Origin: Brachybacterium endophyticum
GTDB lineage: Bacteria > Actinomycetota > Actinomycetes > Actinomycetales > Dermabacteraceae
Assembly: GCF_003130585.1 (NCBI RefSeq)
Contig: NZ_QFKX01000002.1
Coordinates: 930,001-994,000, forward strand
Length of the DNA: 64,000 nucleotides
Reading direction: 5' to 3'
The notes below the pieces were generated by a model, which ran no database searches, was not told the origin of the DNA, and saw only the letters and a list, made by a program, of their open reading frames with translations. The position numbers and the translations under genes are program-made. This document shows, one piece after another, positions 31,980 through 38,737 of this stretch (position 1 is its first letter; every line of letters begins with the position of its first letter).

Positions 31980-32411
31980 CTACTGGCCCTTGAGTTGAGG
32001 AGGGGACGGGGTGCTTGCACCACGGATCCCTTTGCGGGCTTCGTTGATGGCGAGCAGGACGGCGAACATGCTGAGTGCCAAGAGAGCCCAGGGAACGCTG
32101 CGCGAGAACCAGTCCGTCTGCGGGGCCCAGTAGTAGGAGCCTGAGCCGTGGCGGTAGACGGTGATCCGATCTCCCACTGCGGCATGCCGCCCTTCGACGT
32201 GCCCGCTACGCCCGTCACCGGCACGGAAGAAGACCACTGGAGTGCTACCCCGTGAGCCCGTCGGACGCGACGTTGCGCGTGTGACAGTCGCCTGCACTTC
32301 GACGGGCTTGGAATGATCGTCCGCCCGCTGTTGCCCCATTGCCAGAATCCCGATCATCGCCAGCACTCCGGCAGCGAAGAGGATGACCAAGGCATTGAGG
32401 ACTGCTCGCAC
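31980..32411 (-). CDS. DUF3592-like membrane protein
   Basis: This 143-residue protein has an N-terminal membrane helix (about 4-25), a beta-rich extracytoplasmic domain and a second helix (about 105-123), the usual DUF3592 layout. TACGGT followed by 7 nt precedes the GTG at 32,411, so the start is probably leaderless; a GTG nine bases upstream overlaps that hexamer. The function of the family is unknown. It is a neighbour of the structured element at 32,560. Confidence 0.65.
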   Translation of the reverse strand: MRAVLNALVILFAAGVLAMIGILAMGQQRADDHSKPVEVQATVTRATSRPTGSRGSTPVVFFRAGDGRSGHVEGRHAAVGDRITVYRHGSGSYYWAPQTDWFSRSVPWALLALSMFAVLLAINEARKGIRGASTPSPPQLKGQ

Positions 32412-32559
32412 GGCCAGCACCGTAGCGCGACTCGGGAACGTTGAGCGAGTTCCCTCTCTTCCCTACCGCCGAGCCCCTGCGGGAGGGATCGAGTCGACGG
32501 GTTCGTGCATACAGCGGCGGTGATCTCGAGCTGACGCCGAGTGGCCGAGGTCACCTCAG
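32412..32559. other. Intergenic region without a recognisable gene
   Basis: This region separates the minus-strand DUF3592-like gene from the promoter of structured element A. I see no coherent open frame. A short GC hairpin around the CCCTGCGGGAGGG stretch is the only structure noted. Confidence 0.5.
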
Positions 32560-32589
32560 TTAGCAACCGATAGGTAGTTTGCCTATCGT
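32560..32589 (+). promoter_or_regulatory. Promoter with spacer dyad, element A
   Basis: TTAGCA and TATCGT are 18 bp apart. The spacer and -10 contain a perfect dyad CGATAGG-N7-CCTATCG (32,568-32,588), so a repressor could block this promoter. Copy B at 36,792 has the same hexamer spacing and the ATAGGTAG and CTATCGT blocks. Confidence 0.6.
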
Positions 32590-32595
32590 CTTACG

Positions 32596-32680
32596 CCGCG
32601 CGGCTCGATGGGGGTCGAGTCCGCGCCCGGCCCCTAGGGGAGCCCCCGGTCGCACTCTGGGTGTGACCGGGGGCACGGGA
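32596..32680 (+). ncRNA. Candidate structured small RNA, copy A
   Basis: Starting about 7 nt after the predicted -10 element, the sequence forms an 11-bp hairpin (32,598-32,608 with 32,615-32,626). It has loop UGGGGG and one bulged U. A CCCCTAGGGG palindrome follows, then a 14-bp GC-rich hairpin (32,642-32,655 with 32,661-32,674) that could be the terminator. Copy B shares the first hairpin and loop almost exactly. The copies differ by paired substitutions: C-G to U-A in stem 1, and G-C to A-U plus G-U to G-C in stem 2. No U-tract follows. The transcript ends are inferred. Confidence 0.5.
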
Positions 32681-32873
32681 GTCCTCAGGCATCGCGTCCT
32701 TGCCGATCGCTCTCTCGGCTCAGGCGGCTTCCCCGGTGCCCTCCGTGTTCAGGGGCGAGGCCCGTTGTCAGGGCGAGCACGAGGAAGGTGTAGGCATCGC
32801 GGGAGGCGATGGCGACGCTTGCGATGACGACGACACCGGTGGCGCTCCGTACGCGGGGTCGCGTGCTGCGCAC

Positions 32874-33173
32874 GTGTCCCTGCGACGACAGCAACCGCTT
32901 GTCGAGACTCGGCAGCTACTCGGTAGCTACCTCCATGTGCTCGACAGGGAGCGGTCCTGGTCCTTTCGCGACATCGGATGAGAGGCCGAGAGACGTCGGC
33001 TCCAGGCCAGCTACGCGAACGCCCCGCGTTACCTGAACGGGATGTTCCCGAAGCGGAACAGCGACATCACGTCGCAGGCGTTCGCGATCACCTACGGCGG
33101 CAACGGCAGCGAACGCCCCGAGCTGTTCGGTCGGCCAGGCATGGGGGCGTTCGAGCTCGGGCCGCCATCGTGA
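32874..33173 (+). pseudogene. Gene remnant with in-frame stop
   Basis: One plus-strand frame reads coherent protein-like sequence (SLRRQQPLVETRQLLGSYL, then ANAPRYLNGMFPKRNSDI and ITYGGNGSERPELFG). It is interrupted by TGA at 32,979-32,981 and ends at 33,171-33,173. There is no plausible start with a ribosome site. I do not recognise the family. It looks like the 3' part of a decayed or mobile-region gene. Confidence 0.3.
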
Positions 33174-33713
33174 CGACTCACCGAGCCTCTGCGGAACGCG
33201 CTGTGACGATTGGCCCAGCAGTTCGCGGAAGGGAATGGCGCGCTGGCACGTGACGCTCAGCCGAATGGTGCTGAAAGCGATTGGTGGAATTCCCACGAGA
33301 ACGCCCGAGGGCGAACGCTGCTCGCATGTCGAGCGGGCGGGAGCGGGGCAGGTATCGGGGGTGCGAGGTGCGCACGAGGACCTGGCAGCAGATGCATCCG
33401 TACTCTGAGCAACGTGCGCGGCGCGCGAGCATCTGAGGATGCGCCGGGGCGAGGAGCCCCCTGATCCAGGCGGACGGGAGACGGCATGGGAGAGGTCGAC
33501 CATCACGCGGCTGCGGATCGTATCGAGCAGATCGTCCTATCGGTCCGGGTCGGATTCTGGCGAGGATCTGCGGGCTGCGCGTGGAATTGATGCCGTGGCA
33601 TCTCGACGTAACGCCACCCCTCGGATCGGAGTGCGGGATGCGGCAGGCGTCGGGTCCGCAACGGTGAGTACGAGTGCCAGGGTGCGTACATGACGAGGGC
33701 TTAGCCTCACCAG
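33174..33713. other. 540-bp stretch without a supportable gene
   Basis: Open frames here on both strands have random-looking composition. A 34-codon frame from ATG 33,486 (MGEVDHHAAADRIEQIVLSV start) is the only protein-like piece, and it is probably debris. A TAGCCT promoter for the next gene lies at its right edge. Confidence 0.5.
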
Positions 33714-33965
33714 ATGACTGCAAAGATGACGCACAGGGCTGTCACGCTCCTCCAAGAGCTTCGGGGCGAGTTCCCGACGAGTGCAGGCCTGCTCCATCGC
33801 GATCTGAGTCGGATGGATCCCGCGGATCCGTTCCTCGAGCGTCGTGTGAGATCGCGGCTCATTCTGGGTCGGGGAACCGCTGTCGTCCCGAATGATGCGC
33901 TGGTCATGGAGATCGTGGGAATGGTTCATCGCGGCGACTTCGGAGTGACGACGAGTGGCCCATGA
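33714..33965 (+). CDS. Small hypothetical protein with leaderless start
   Basis: This 83-residue, basic, soluble-looking protein has many Arg/Leu residues and no membrane segment. TAGCCT (33,702-33,707) followed by exactly 6 nt precedes the ATG. This is the same architecture seen at many confirmed genes here and is the main support for calling it. A hairpin just after the stop could end its transcript. The function is unknown. Confidence 0.5.
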   Translation: MTAKMTHRAVTLLQELRGEFPTSAGLLHRDLSRMDPADPFLERRVRSRLILGRGTAVVPNDALVMEIVGMVHRGDFGVTTSGP

Positions 33966-33969
33966 GACC

Positions 33970-34025
33970 CGCAGCGCTGCAGCACGTGAACGCCCTGCCC
34001 TCGTCCGAGGGGGCGTTGCGCTGCG
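33970..34025. terminator. Compound hairpin between convergent genes
   Basis: Nested arms CGCAGCG/CGCTGCG, AACGCC/GGCGTT and CCCTCG/CGAGGG form a long stem with bulges between the small plus-strand gene and the desaturase. It probably acts in both directions. Confidence 0.55.
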
Positions 34026-34067
34026 GTGAGAGCGTCGCACGGCAATGGGAGCTCGTGGCGCCGGGCC

Positions 34068-35165
34068 TCAGGACCGGTATTGGGCGAGCACCGGGCATTC
34101 GAAGGGATCGCGGGCGGCGAGGCCCACGTCGTTGAGATAACGCACGACGATCATGTACGAGCGATGGAGCGGAACCTCGGTGTAGGGGACGTCCAGGCTC
34201 GCGCACTTGGAACGCACGATCTCGCGGGCCTTCGACAGGTGAACCCGCGGCATGGAGGGGAACAGGTGGTGCTCCACCTGGTAGTTCAAGCCGCCGAGCA
34301 GCGCGGTCGCCCACCATCCGCCCTGAATATTCCTCGAGGTGCGGACCTGTTTGGAGAAGAAGTCCAGGCGTGCTCCGCGAGCGATGACCGGCATGCCCTT
34401 GTGGTTGGGTGCGAAGGACGCACCCATGTAGACACCGAAGACGGCGAACTGCACACCCAGGAACGCGAATGCCATGCCAAGGGGTAGCAGCAGGAACACG
34501 GGCGCTGCGACAACCACGAAGCGTGCCGTGAGGAGGGCGAGTTCGGAGGGTCGGTGCTTCAGGTTCGGGGTCAGCAGAAGGTGCTTGAAGCTGTGGAGGT
34601 GGAGGTTCAGCCCTTCGAGTGTGAGGAGCGGGAAGAAGAGCCATCCCTGGCGACGGGTGATCCATCGTCGGAGCCCACGGGCTCTGGCGGCGTCTTCGGA
34701 GAGGAAGGAGATCGTGTCGACGGCGACATCGGGGTCCTTGTCGACCTTGTTCGGGTTGGCGTGGTGGCGCGAGTGCTTGGAGTCCCACCAGGTGTAGCTG
34801 AGGCCCACGATGCCCGAGAGCATTCGAGCGAGATGCGTGTTGGCCTTACCGCCCGCCAGGACCTGGCGGTGCCCGGCCTCGTGTCCGATGAACGCGATCT
34901 GCGTGAAGGCGATGCCCAGGGCTCCGGCGACGATGAGCTGGAACCAGCTGCTTCCGAGGGCGATGAACGCGGTGACGCACGCGGCGAGCAGAGCGAAGAT
35001 GGCCGCCCCGATCAGCACGTAGTACCAGCGTGCCCGATCGAGAAGTCCAGCGGCTTTGATGTCCTTGGAGACCTCCATGAACGCCCGCAGCTGCGGCGGG
35101 AAGGACTCTGCATCCAAGTGCTTCGGGGAGAGGGTCGAGCTCTGCTCGAGTGGGCGAGTGACCAT
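34068..35165 (-). CDS. Membrane fatty-acid desaturase
   Basis: This di-iron acyl desaturase introduces a cis double bond into membrane lipid acyl chains or acyl-CoA. The 365-residue protein has all three histidine boxes: HEAGH (95-99), HSRHH (131-135) and QVEHH (296-300). The Gln in the third box is typical of the DesA3/linoleoyl-CoA or front-end group. Membrane helices lie at about 48-70, 75-95 and 215-250. AAGGTAGG lies upstream of the ATG. No dedicated ferredoxin or reductase is adjacent. It lies in the accessory region beside an enoyl-CoA hydratase. Confidence 0.92.
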   Translation of the reverse strand: MVTRPLEQSSTLSPKHLDAESFPPQLRAFMEVSKDIKAAGLLDRARWYYVLIGAAIFALLAACVTAFIALGSSWFQLIVAGALGIAFTQIAFIGHEAGHRQVLAGGKANTHLARMLSGIVGLSYTWWDSKHSRHHANPNKVDKDPDVAVDTISFLSEDAARARGLRRWITRRQGWLFFPLLTLEGLNLHLHSFKHLLLTPNLKHRPSELALLTARFVVVAAPVFLLLPLGMAFAFLGVQFAVFGVYMGASFAPNHKGMPVIARGARLDFFSKQVRTSRNIQGGWWATALLGGLNYQVEHHLFPSMPRVHLSKAREIVRSKCASLDVPYTEVPLHRSYMIVVRYLNDVGLAARDPFECPVLAQYRS

Positions 35166-35409
35166 GGCGGCCTACCTTCGCAGTGGCGCGTGAACCAACG
35201 CCGAGTTCGTCGAGGAGCTCCTCGACGTGTCCGACGGTACAGGCTCTCCCTGCGCTCGACCTGTGCAGCGCCAGGAAAGGGGTGCGCGTCGGGCGCGCGT
35301 GCCAGGACACCCAGAACGTCGCTGGGCACTTCGAGCTCGAAGATGTCGCCCGGCTCGAGACCGGCTCGAGACGCAGCGCCTTCTCGATGACACCCGGCGC
35401 TCGCGAATC

Positions 35410-36240
35410 TCATCGCGCCGCGGATCGCATGAGGTGTTCCAGGTCCGATTCGCCCTCGGGCGTCTGTGCACCCGACTCCAGGGCGCGGCTCATGAGCGCG
35501 AGCGCGGCCGGGTCGGCGACCAAGCGGGACCATGCGGCCTGCTCGCGCCGGTAGCCATCGAGAGGTCGCGCGGGCGAGAAGATCTCCTTCGTCCGGAGCG
35601 CGACGCCGTCCGTGAGGTCGGCGATGTTGCGTGCGACGCGTGCCACGTGCTCGTCGAGTTCGGCCGCAGGGACTGCTCGGTCGACCCATCCGTAGGCGGC
35701 AGCCGTCGAGGCATCGTAGAGGTCGCCGGTGAGGACGATCTCCATGGCCCGGTTGCGGCCGACGCGCTCGCGGAGATACTGGGTTCCTCCGCCGGAGGGG
35801 ACGATCCCCATGAGGCTCTCGATCTGGCCGAGCCGTGCGGTTTCGGTGGCGGCGACCACGATGTCGGCAGCCGCTACGAACTCGGCACCGCCGCCCCGTG
35901 CCGTGCCCGCGAGCTTCACGATGACCGGCTGCGGTTGGTTGCGGAGCAGCTCTCCGACGGACTGGAAGACGTTCACGCCCTCGGGGGCGGCGTCCGCGAT
36001 CTCGGTGAGGAGGTCTTCGTCGTCGAGGATGTGCATGTCCACGTGGGCGAGGAAGAAGTCCGGATTCGCCGAGGAGAACACGATGACCTTGGTCGAGTGG
36101 TCCTCCCGAAGATCTCCCAGAGCGCTGCCGAGGTCCGTCATCAGCATCGCGCTGATGACGTTGACGGGCGGGTTGTCGAGCACGATCTCCGCGACGCCGT
36201 CCGTGACGGTGAGATGCAGGGTTGAGTAGGACTGCTGCAT
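35410..36240 (-). CDS. Enoyl-CoA hydratase/isomerase family protein
   Basis: This 276-residue crotonase-fold protein has the oxyanion-hole regions ANPDFFLAHVD and GTARGGGAEFVAAADIV, plus GIVPSGGGTQYL with one usual acidic position as Ser. It may therefore be a crotonase-family enzyme other than a classical hydratase. AAGGGG lies before the ATG. The gene is divergent from hxlR, with a 38-bp inverted repeat in the shared promoter region. This suggests direct control by that regulator. Confidence 0.85.
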   Translation of the reverse strand: MQQSYSTLHLTVTDGVAEIVLDNPPVNVISAMLMTDLGSALGDLREDHSTKVIVFSSANPDFFLAHVDMHILDDEDLLTEIADAAPEGVNVFQSVGELLRNQPQPVIVKLAGTARGGGAEFVAAADIVVAATETARLGQIESLMGIVPSGGGTQYLRERVGRNRAMEIVLTGDLYDASTAAAYGWVDRAVPAAELDEHVARVARNIADLTDGVALRTKEIFSPARPLDGYRREQAAWSRLVADPAALALMSRALESGAQTPEGESDLEHLMRSAAR

Positions 36241-36252
36241 GGACGCCCCTTC

Positions 36253-36290
36253 GGGTATTCGTCAGGCATGTAGGTTTGCGATGAATACCC
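36253..36290. promoter_or_regulatory. Inverted-repeat operator between enoyl-CoA hydratase and hxlR
   Basis: GGGTATTCGTC (36,253-36,263) and GATGAATACCC (36,280-36,290) form an 11-bp inverted repeat with one mismatch and a 16-nt centre. It begins 13 bp from the hydratase start and precedes hxlR by about 57 bp. It is the natural candidate for the HxlR binding site. Confidence 0.6.
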
Positions 36291-36346
36291 AACCTGCGCT
36301 CTCCCACGGGCGTCGTCAAGAACGCACTTCGGAGGTCCTAAGGCAC

Positions 36347-36739
36347 ATGACGGATACCAGCCCCTATGCCGCTCATGGCGGCGACGGCGTGCTCTTCGCG
36401 GCGGATTGCCCGAGCCGGCCGATCCTGGATCAGATCGCTGACAAGTGGTCGATGATGGCGCTCTCCGTTCTCCAGCAGCCGACGCGCTTCAACGAGATCA
36501 AGCGCCGACTGTCCGGGGTGACCCAGCGGGTCCTCACCCAGACGCTCCGGCGCCTGGAGCGCAACGGGATGATCACGCGGAGGGTCATCCCGACCTCGCC
36601 GATCGGCGTCGAATACGCACTCACGCCACTCGGTGAGTCCCTGGTCGAACCCTTCGGGGAGCTGTATGACTGGACGATCGCGCACGCCGATATCGTCCGC
36701 GAGGCCCAGGGCGACTACGACGCGCGATCCGCGGGGTGA
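36347..36739 (+). CDS. HxlR-family transcriptional regulator
   Basis: This 130-residue winged-helix protein has the family pattern CPSRPILDQIADKWSMMAL, RFNEIKRRLSGVTQRVLTQT and the wing YALTPLGESL. Cys21 is at the position that acts as a thiol sensor in some members (YodB/HypR), so redox or electrophile sensing is possible. The ATG at 36,347 has GGAGG about 11 nt upstream. The open frame extends further upstream, through the inverted repeat, without family-like sequence. It is divergent from the enoyl-CoA hydratase. Confidence 0.88.
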   Translation: MTDTSPYAAHGGDGVLFAADCPSRPILDQIADKWSMMALSVLQQPTRFNEIKRRLSGVTQRVLTQTLRRLERNGMITRRVIPTSPIGVEYALTPLGESLVEPFGELYDWTIAHADIVREAQGDYDARSAG

Positions 36740-36791
36740 ACACGTGCGGAGGGCATCGACCTCGGGCGAACTGTGGTCGCCGCCACCACGA
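36740..36791. other. Start of a 398-bp gap between hxlR and the next gene
   Basis: The gap 36,740-37,137 contains structured element B (36,792-36,910) and, from about 37,060, an A-rich stretch with a GATTAT hexamer that probably drives the 60-residue gene. I find no protein gene in it. Confidence 0.5.
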
Positions 36792-36821
36792 TTACGAATG
36801 CATAGGTAGATGATCTATCGT
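36792..36821 (+). promoter_or_regulatory. Promoter with spacer dyad, element B
   Basis: TTACGA and TATCGT are separated by 18 bp. ATAG-N9-CTAT (36,802-36,818) sits in the same place as in copy A, but the outer dyad positions are lost. Confidence 0.55.
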
Positions 36822-36827
36822 TTCTCT

Positions 36828-36910
36828 CGTGCGGCTCGATGGGGGTCGAGCCCGCATGCTCCACAGAGGAGTCGCCCCGATCGCACGACACGTCGTGCGA
36901 TCGGGGGTGG
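36828..36910 (+). ncRNA. Candidate structured small RNA, copy B
   Basis: Hairpin 1 pairs 36,829-36,839 with 36,846-36,857 around loop UGGGGG with one bulged C. Hairpin 2 is a perfect 15-bp stem (36,875-36,889 with 36,892-36,906) with a 2-nt apex on paper. A purine-rich ACAGAGGAG linker lies between them and could be an exposed or anti-Shine-Dalgarno-pairing segment. The layout matches copy A, while the stem sequences differ in a pairing-preserving way. Confidence 0.5.
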
Positions 36911-37137
36911 GGCAGGTCTGGACCCTCCGTCGGCGGAGCGCCCTCGCGCTGCCACGGCTCGGTCGCGCGGCATGCGGCCCCGTTCCTCGCCGGCTCTCGA
37001 TGTGCTGCCGGTGACCTCATCGCCTCGCTCGGAACGCCCGTTCTGTGACCTTCAGGCATTTTCGGGCGAACGGCCACGAAACGGTCGGAAAAGAGCGATT
37101 ATGTGGAGCTAACGAACGGAGAACAAGGGGGTGCGAG

Positions 37138-37320
37138 ATGTCCACGTACGCACAGCTGCGCAGGCTCGCGGCGGATTGCAGGGCCGACGGGGAGAAGGCG
37201 CCGATCAGTCCTGACGACCTCGACCATCTGCTCGATGTCGCCGAGAACGCCCGGCCGGAGCAACCGGCCCGCAGCGTAGGCGGCGACACCTCACTGGCCG
37301 ATACTGCAGCACAGGCCTGA
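37138..37320 (+). CDS. Small hypothetical protein
   Basis: This 60-residue protein (MSTYAQLRRLAADCRADGEK start) has a helical N-terminal half, no membrane segment and an Ala/Asp-rich C-terminus. AAGGGGG lies 8 nt before the ATG. It is followed by a strong terminator shared with csoR. The function is unknown. Confidence 0.55.
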   Translation: MSTYAQLRRLAADCRADGEKAPISPDDLDHLLDVAENARPEQPARSVGGDTSLADTAAQA

Positions 37321-37390
37321 GGGGTCCGTCGCGGTCCGTGCGCTGACCTTCGTGGAGAGCGTCGGACGCGTCGGGGGAACGGTGCTGAAA

Positions 37391-37435
37391 GACGAGGTAG
37401 CCCTCCCACCTGCCGGGTGGGAGGGCTTCCTCGTC
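37391..37435. terminator. Bidirectional terminator between small gene and csoR
   Basis: A perfect 12-bp stem (37,399-37,410 with 37,416-37,427) is extended by GACGAGG/CCTCGTC outer arms. It lies between convergent genes. Confidence 0.8.
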
Positions 37436-37523
37436 GTCAGTGGAACGCTCTCAGGGTGCTGGTGCTCCTCTGATCCTGATCGCTCGTGCGGCGCGCCCGC
37501 CGCGCGCCGAGCCTCGCAGATCC

Positions 37524-37805
37524 TCAGGAACGCACGAGGCGACGGATCGCCTGCGTGGCCTCCTCGATCTTCTCGTCGGCGTTCGAGCCGCCGCCCTTGA
37601 CGGCGTCGGCTACGCAATGCCCGAGGTGGTCGTCGAGGAGCTCGAGCGCGACGTTCTCCAGGGCGCTGTTCACGGCGGAGATCTGCGTGAGGACGTCGAT
37701 GCAGTAGCGCTCGTCCTCGATCATCTTCGCGATACCTCGCACCTGGCCCTCGATGCGCTTCATCCGACGTTCGAGCTTGGCCTTGTCGTCGCTGTACCCG
37801 TGCAT
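37524..37805 (-). CDS. csoR: Copper-sensing repressor CsoR
   Basis: This 93-residue all-helical repressor releases DNA on binding Cu(I). The copper ligand set is Cys35, His60 and Cys64, with His60 and Cys64 spaced H-x3-C as in Mycobacterium CsoR, and a Tyr precedes Cys35. GGAGG lies before the ATG. ATACC-N7-GGTAT in its own leader fits autoregulation. Unusually, no copper ATPase or chaperone gene is adjacent. The RcnR and FrmR classes have different ligand patterns. Confidence 0.88.
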   Translation of the reverse strand: MHGYSDDKAKLERRMKRIEGQVRGIAKMIEDERYCIDVLTQISAVNSALENVALELLDDHLGHCVADAVKGGGSNADEKIEEATQAIRRLVRS

Positions 37806-37833
37806 TCGACACCTCCTGATCCGGCCCGTCACG

Positions 37834-37850
37834 ATACCCCTCCCCGGTAT
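37834..37850. promoter_or_regulatory. CsoR operator
   Basis: ATACC-N7-GGTAT with a C/G-rich centre is the classic CsoR half-site arrangement. It lies 29-45 bp upstream of the csoR start and overlaps a minus-strand TATCGT hexamer. Confidence 0.65.
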
Positions 37851-37939
37851 GCCCGGCAACGATCCGCCCAGCAGCGGTGCCTGCTGCGCGCCGAACGGAA
37901 CGGCACCGCCGGGCGCACCGTGCGCCGTAGGGTGAGGCC

Positions 37940-38641
37940 ATGAATCGTCGGTCCCGCTCCGCTGCTGCAGGCTCCGGCCGTCCGGCACGACCCTCCGGCC
38001 GCGGTACCGGCTGGAGCGACCGTTCCGAGGCCCGCCCCTCCCGTTCGCCCTCCTCGTCACGATCGTCTCGCTCGGACGCTTCGCCCGCCGAACTGCCCGT
38101 GCTGCGGGTCGGCTTCGTACCGGGGGTCGAGCCCGATCGCTTCGGGCGACGCTGGAGGAGCGGGGGCCGTGCCGCACGCCTCGAGCTGATCCCCGTGCCG
38201 CTCTCGCGACAGAGCGCCGTGCTCGCCGAGCGAGAGGTCGACATGTGCTTCGTGCGTCTGCCGCTGACCTCGCCGGAGCTTCCCGAGCTGCACCTGGTGA
38301 ACCTGTGGGAGGAGCGTCCCACGGCCGTCGTCGGCACCGAGAACGTGCTCTCCCTGCACGAGGAACTCACCCTCGCCGACCTCGCCGAGGATCCCGAGAT
38401 CGCCCCCGAGCACGACGACGACGCGGCCGACCGCATCGCCGTGGTCGCCAGCGGCGTGGGGCACGCGAGGCTGCCGCTGTCCCTCGCGCGCCTTCACCAC
38501 CGCAAGGACGTCGTCCACCGGGAGATCACCGACGCCGAGTCGACCCACATCGCGCTGGCCTGGCCGACGAGCGAGGACGACGACGTGCGCCAGGACTTCG
38601 TGGCCACCGTGCGCGGACGCACGCCCCGCTCTTCCCGGTAG
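37940..38641 (+). CDS. LysR effector-domain-like protein without DNA-binding domain
   Basis: This 233-residue protein begins with about 50 Ser/Arg/Pro-rich residues. It then has a periplasmic-binding-like fold resembling LysR substrate-binding domains (LRVGFVPGVEPDRF, LAEREVDMCFVRLP, GVGHARLPLS). No helix-turn-helix is present, so it is not a LysR regulator. It may bind a ligand or act as a partner protein. TAGGGT plus 6 nt precedes the ATG, indicating a leaderless start. It lies upstream of luxS with its own promoter. Confidence 0.75.
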   Translation: MNRRSRSAAAGSGRPARPSGRGTGWSDRSEARPSRSPSSSRSSRSDASPAELPVLRVGFVPGVEPDRFGRRWRSGGRAARLELIPVPLSRQSAVLAEREVDMCFVRLPLTSPELPELHLVNLWEERPTAVVGTENVLSLHEELTLADLAEDPEIAPEHDDDAADRIAVVASGVGHARLPLSLARLHHRKDVVHREITDAESTHIALAWPTSEDDDVRQDFVATVRGRTPRSSR

Positions 38642-38737
38642 GTCAAGGGCATCGGCGCTGTGTGAACGCGTCGTCGTCGGCCCGCGCGGGCGGCGATAGG
38701 CTCGAGGCGACGATCCCGAGAACCGAGGAGCCGAGCC

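Noticed and set aside
32598..32626. 6C RNA (reverse strand gives a CCCCCA loop)
   Set aside because: 6C RNAs have two C-rich loops of six or more C. Only one C-rich loop exists here, and the promoter is on the opposite strand.
32579..32670. Short reading frame RAARWGSSP shared by both elements as a leader peptide
   Set aside because: The only in-frame starts lie inside the predicted -10 element, and the frames diverge right after the shared hairpin. The shared residues follow from nucleotide conservation of the stem-loop.
32598..36857. Direct repeat of about 25 bp (CTCGATGGGGGTCGAG core) as attL/attR of a 4.2-kb mobile element
   Set aside because: Similarity extends over more than 100 bp with structure-preserving changes and a conserved promoter, and no integrase or excisionase lies between the copies. 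This fits paralogous RNA elements better than attachment sites.
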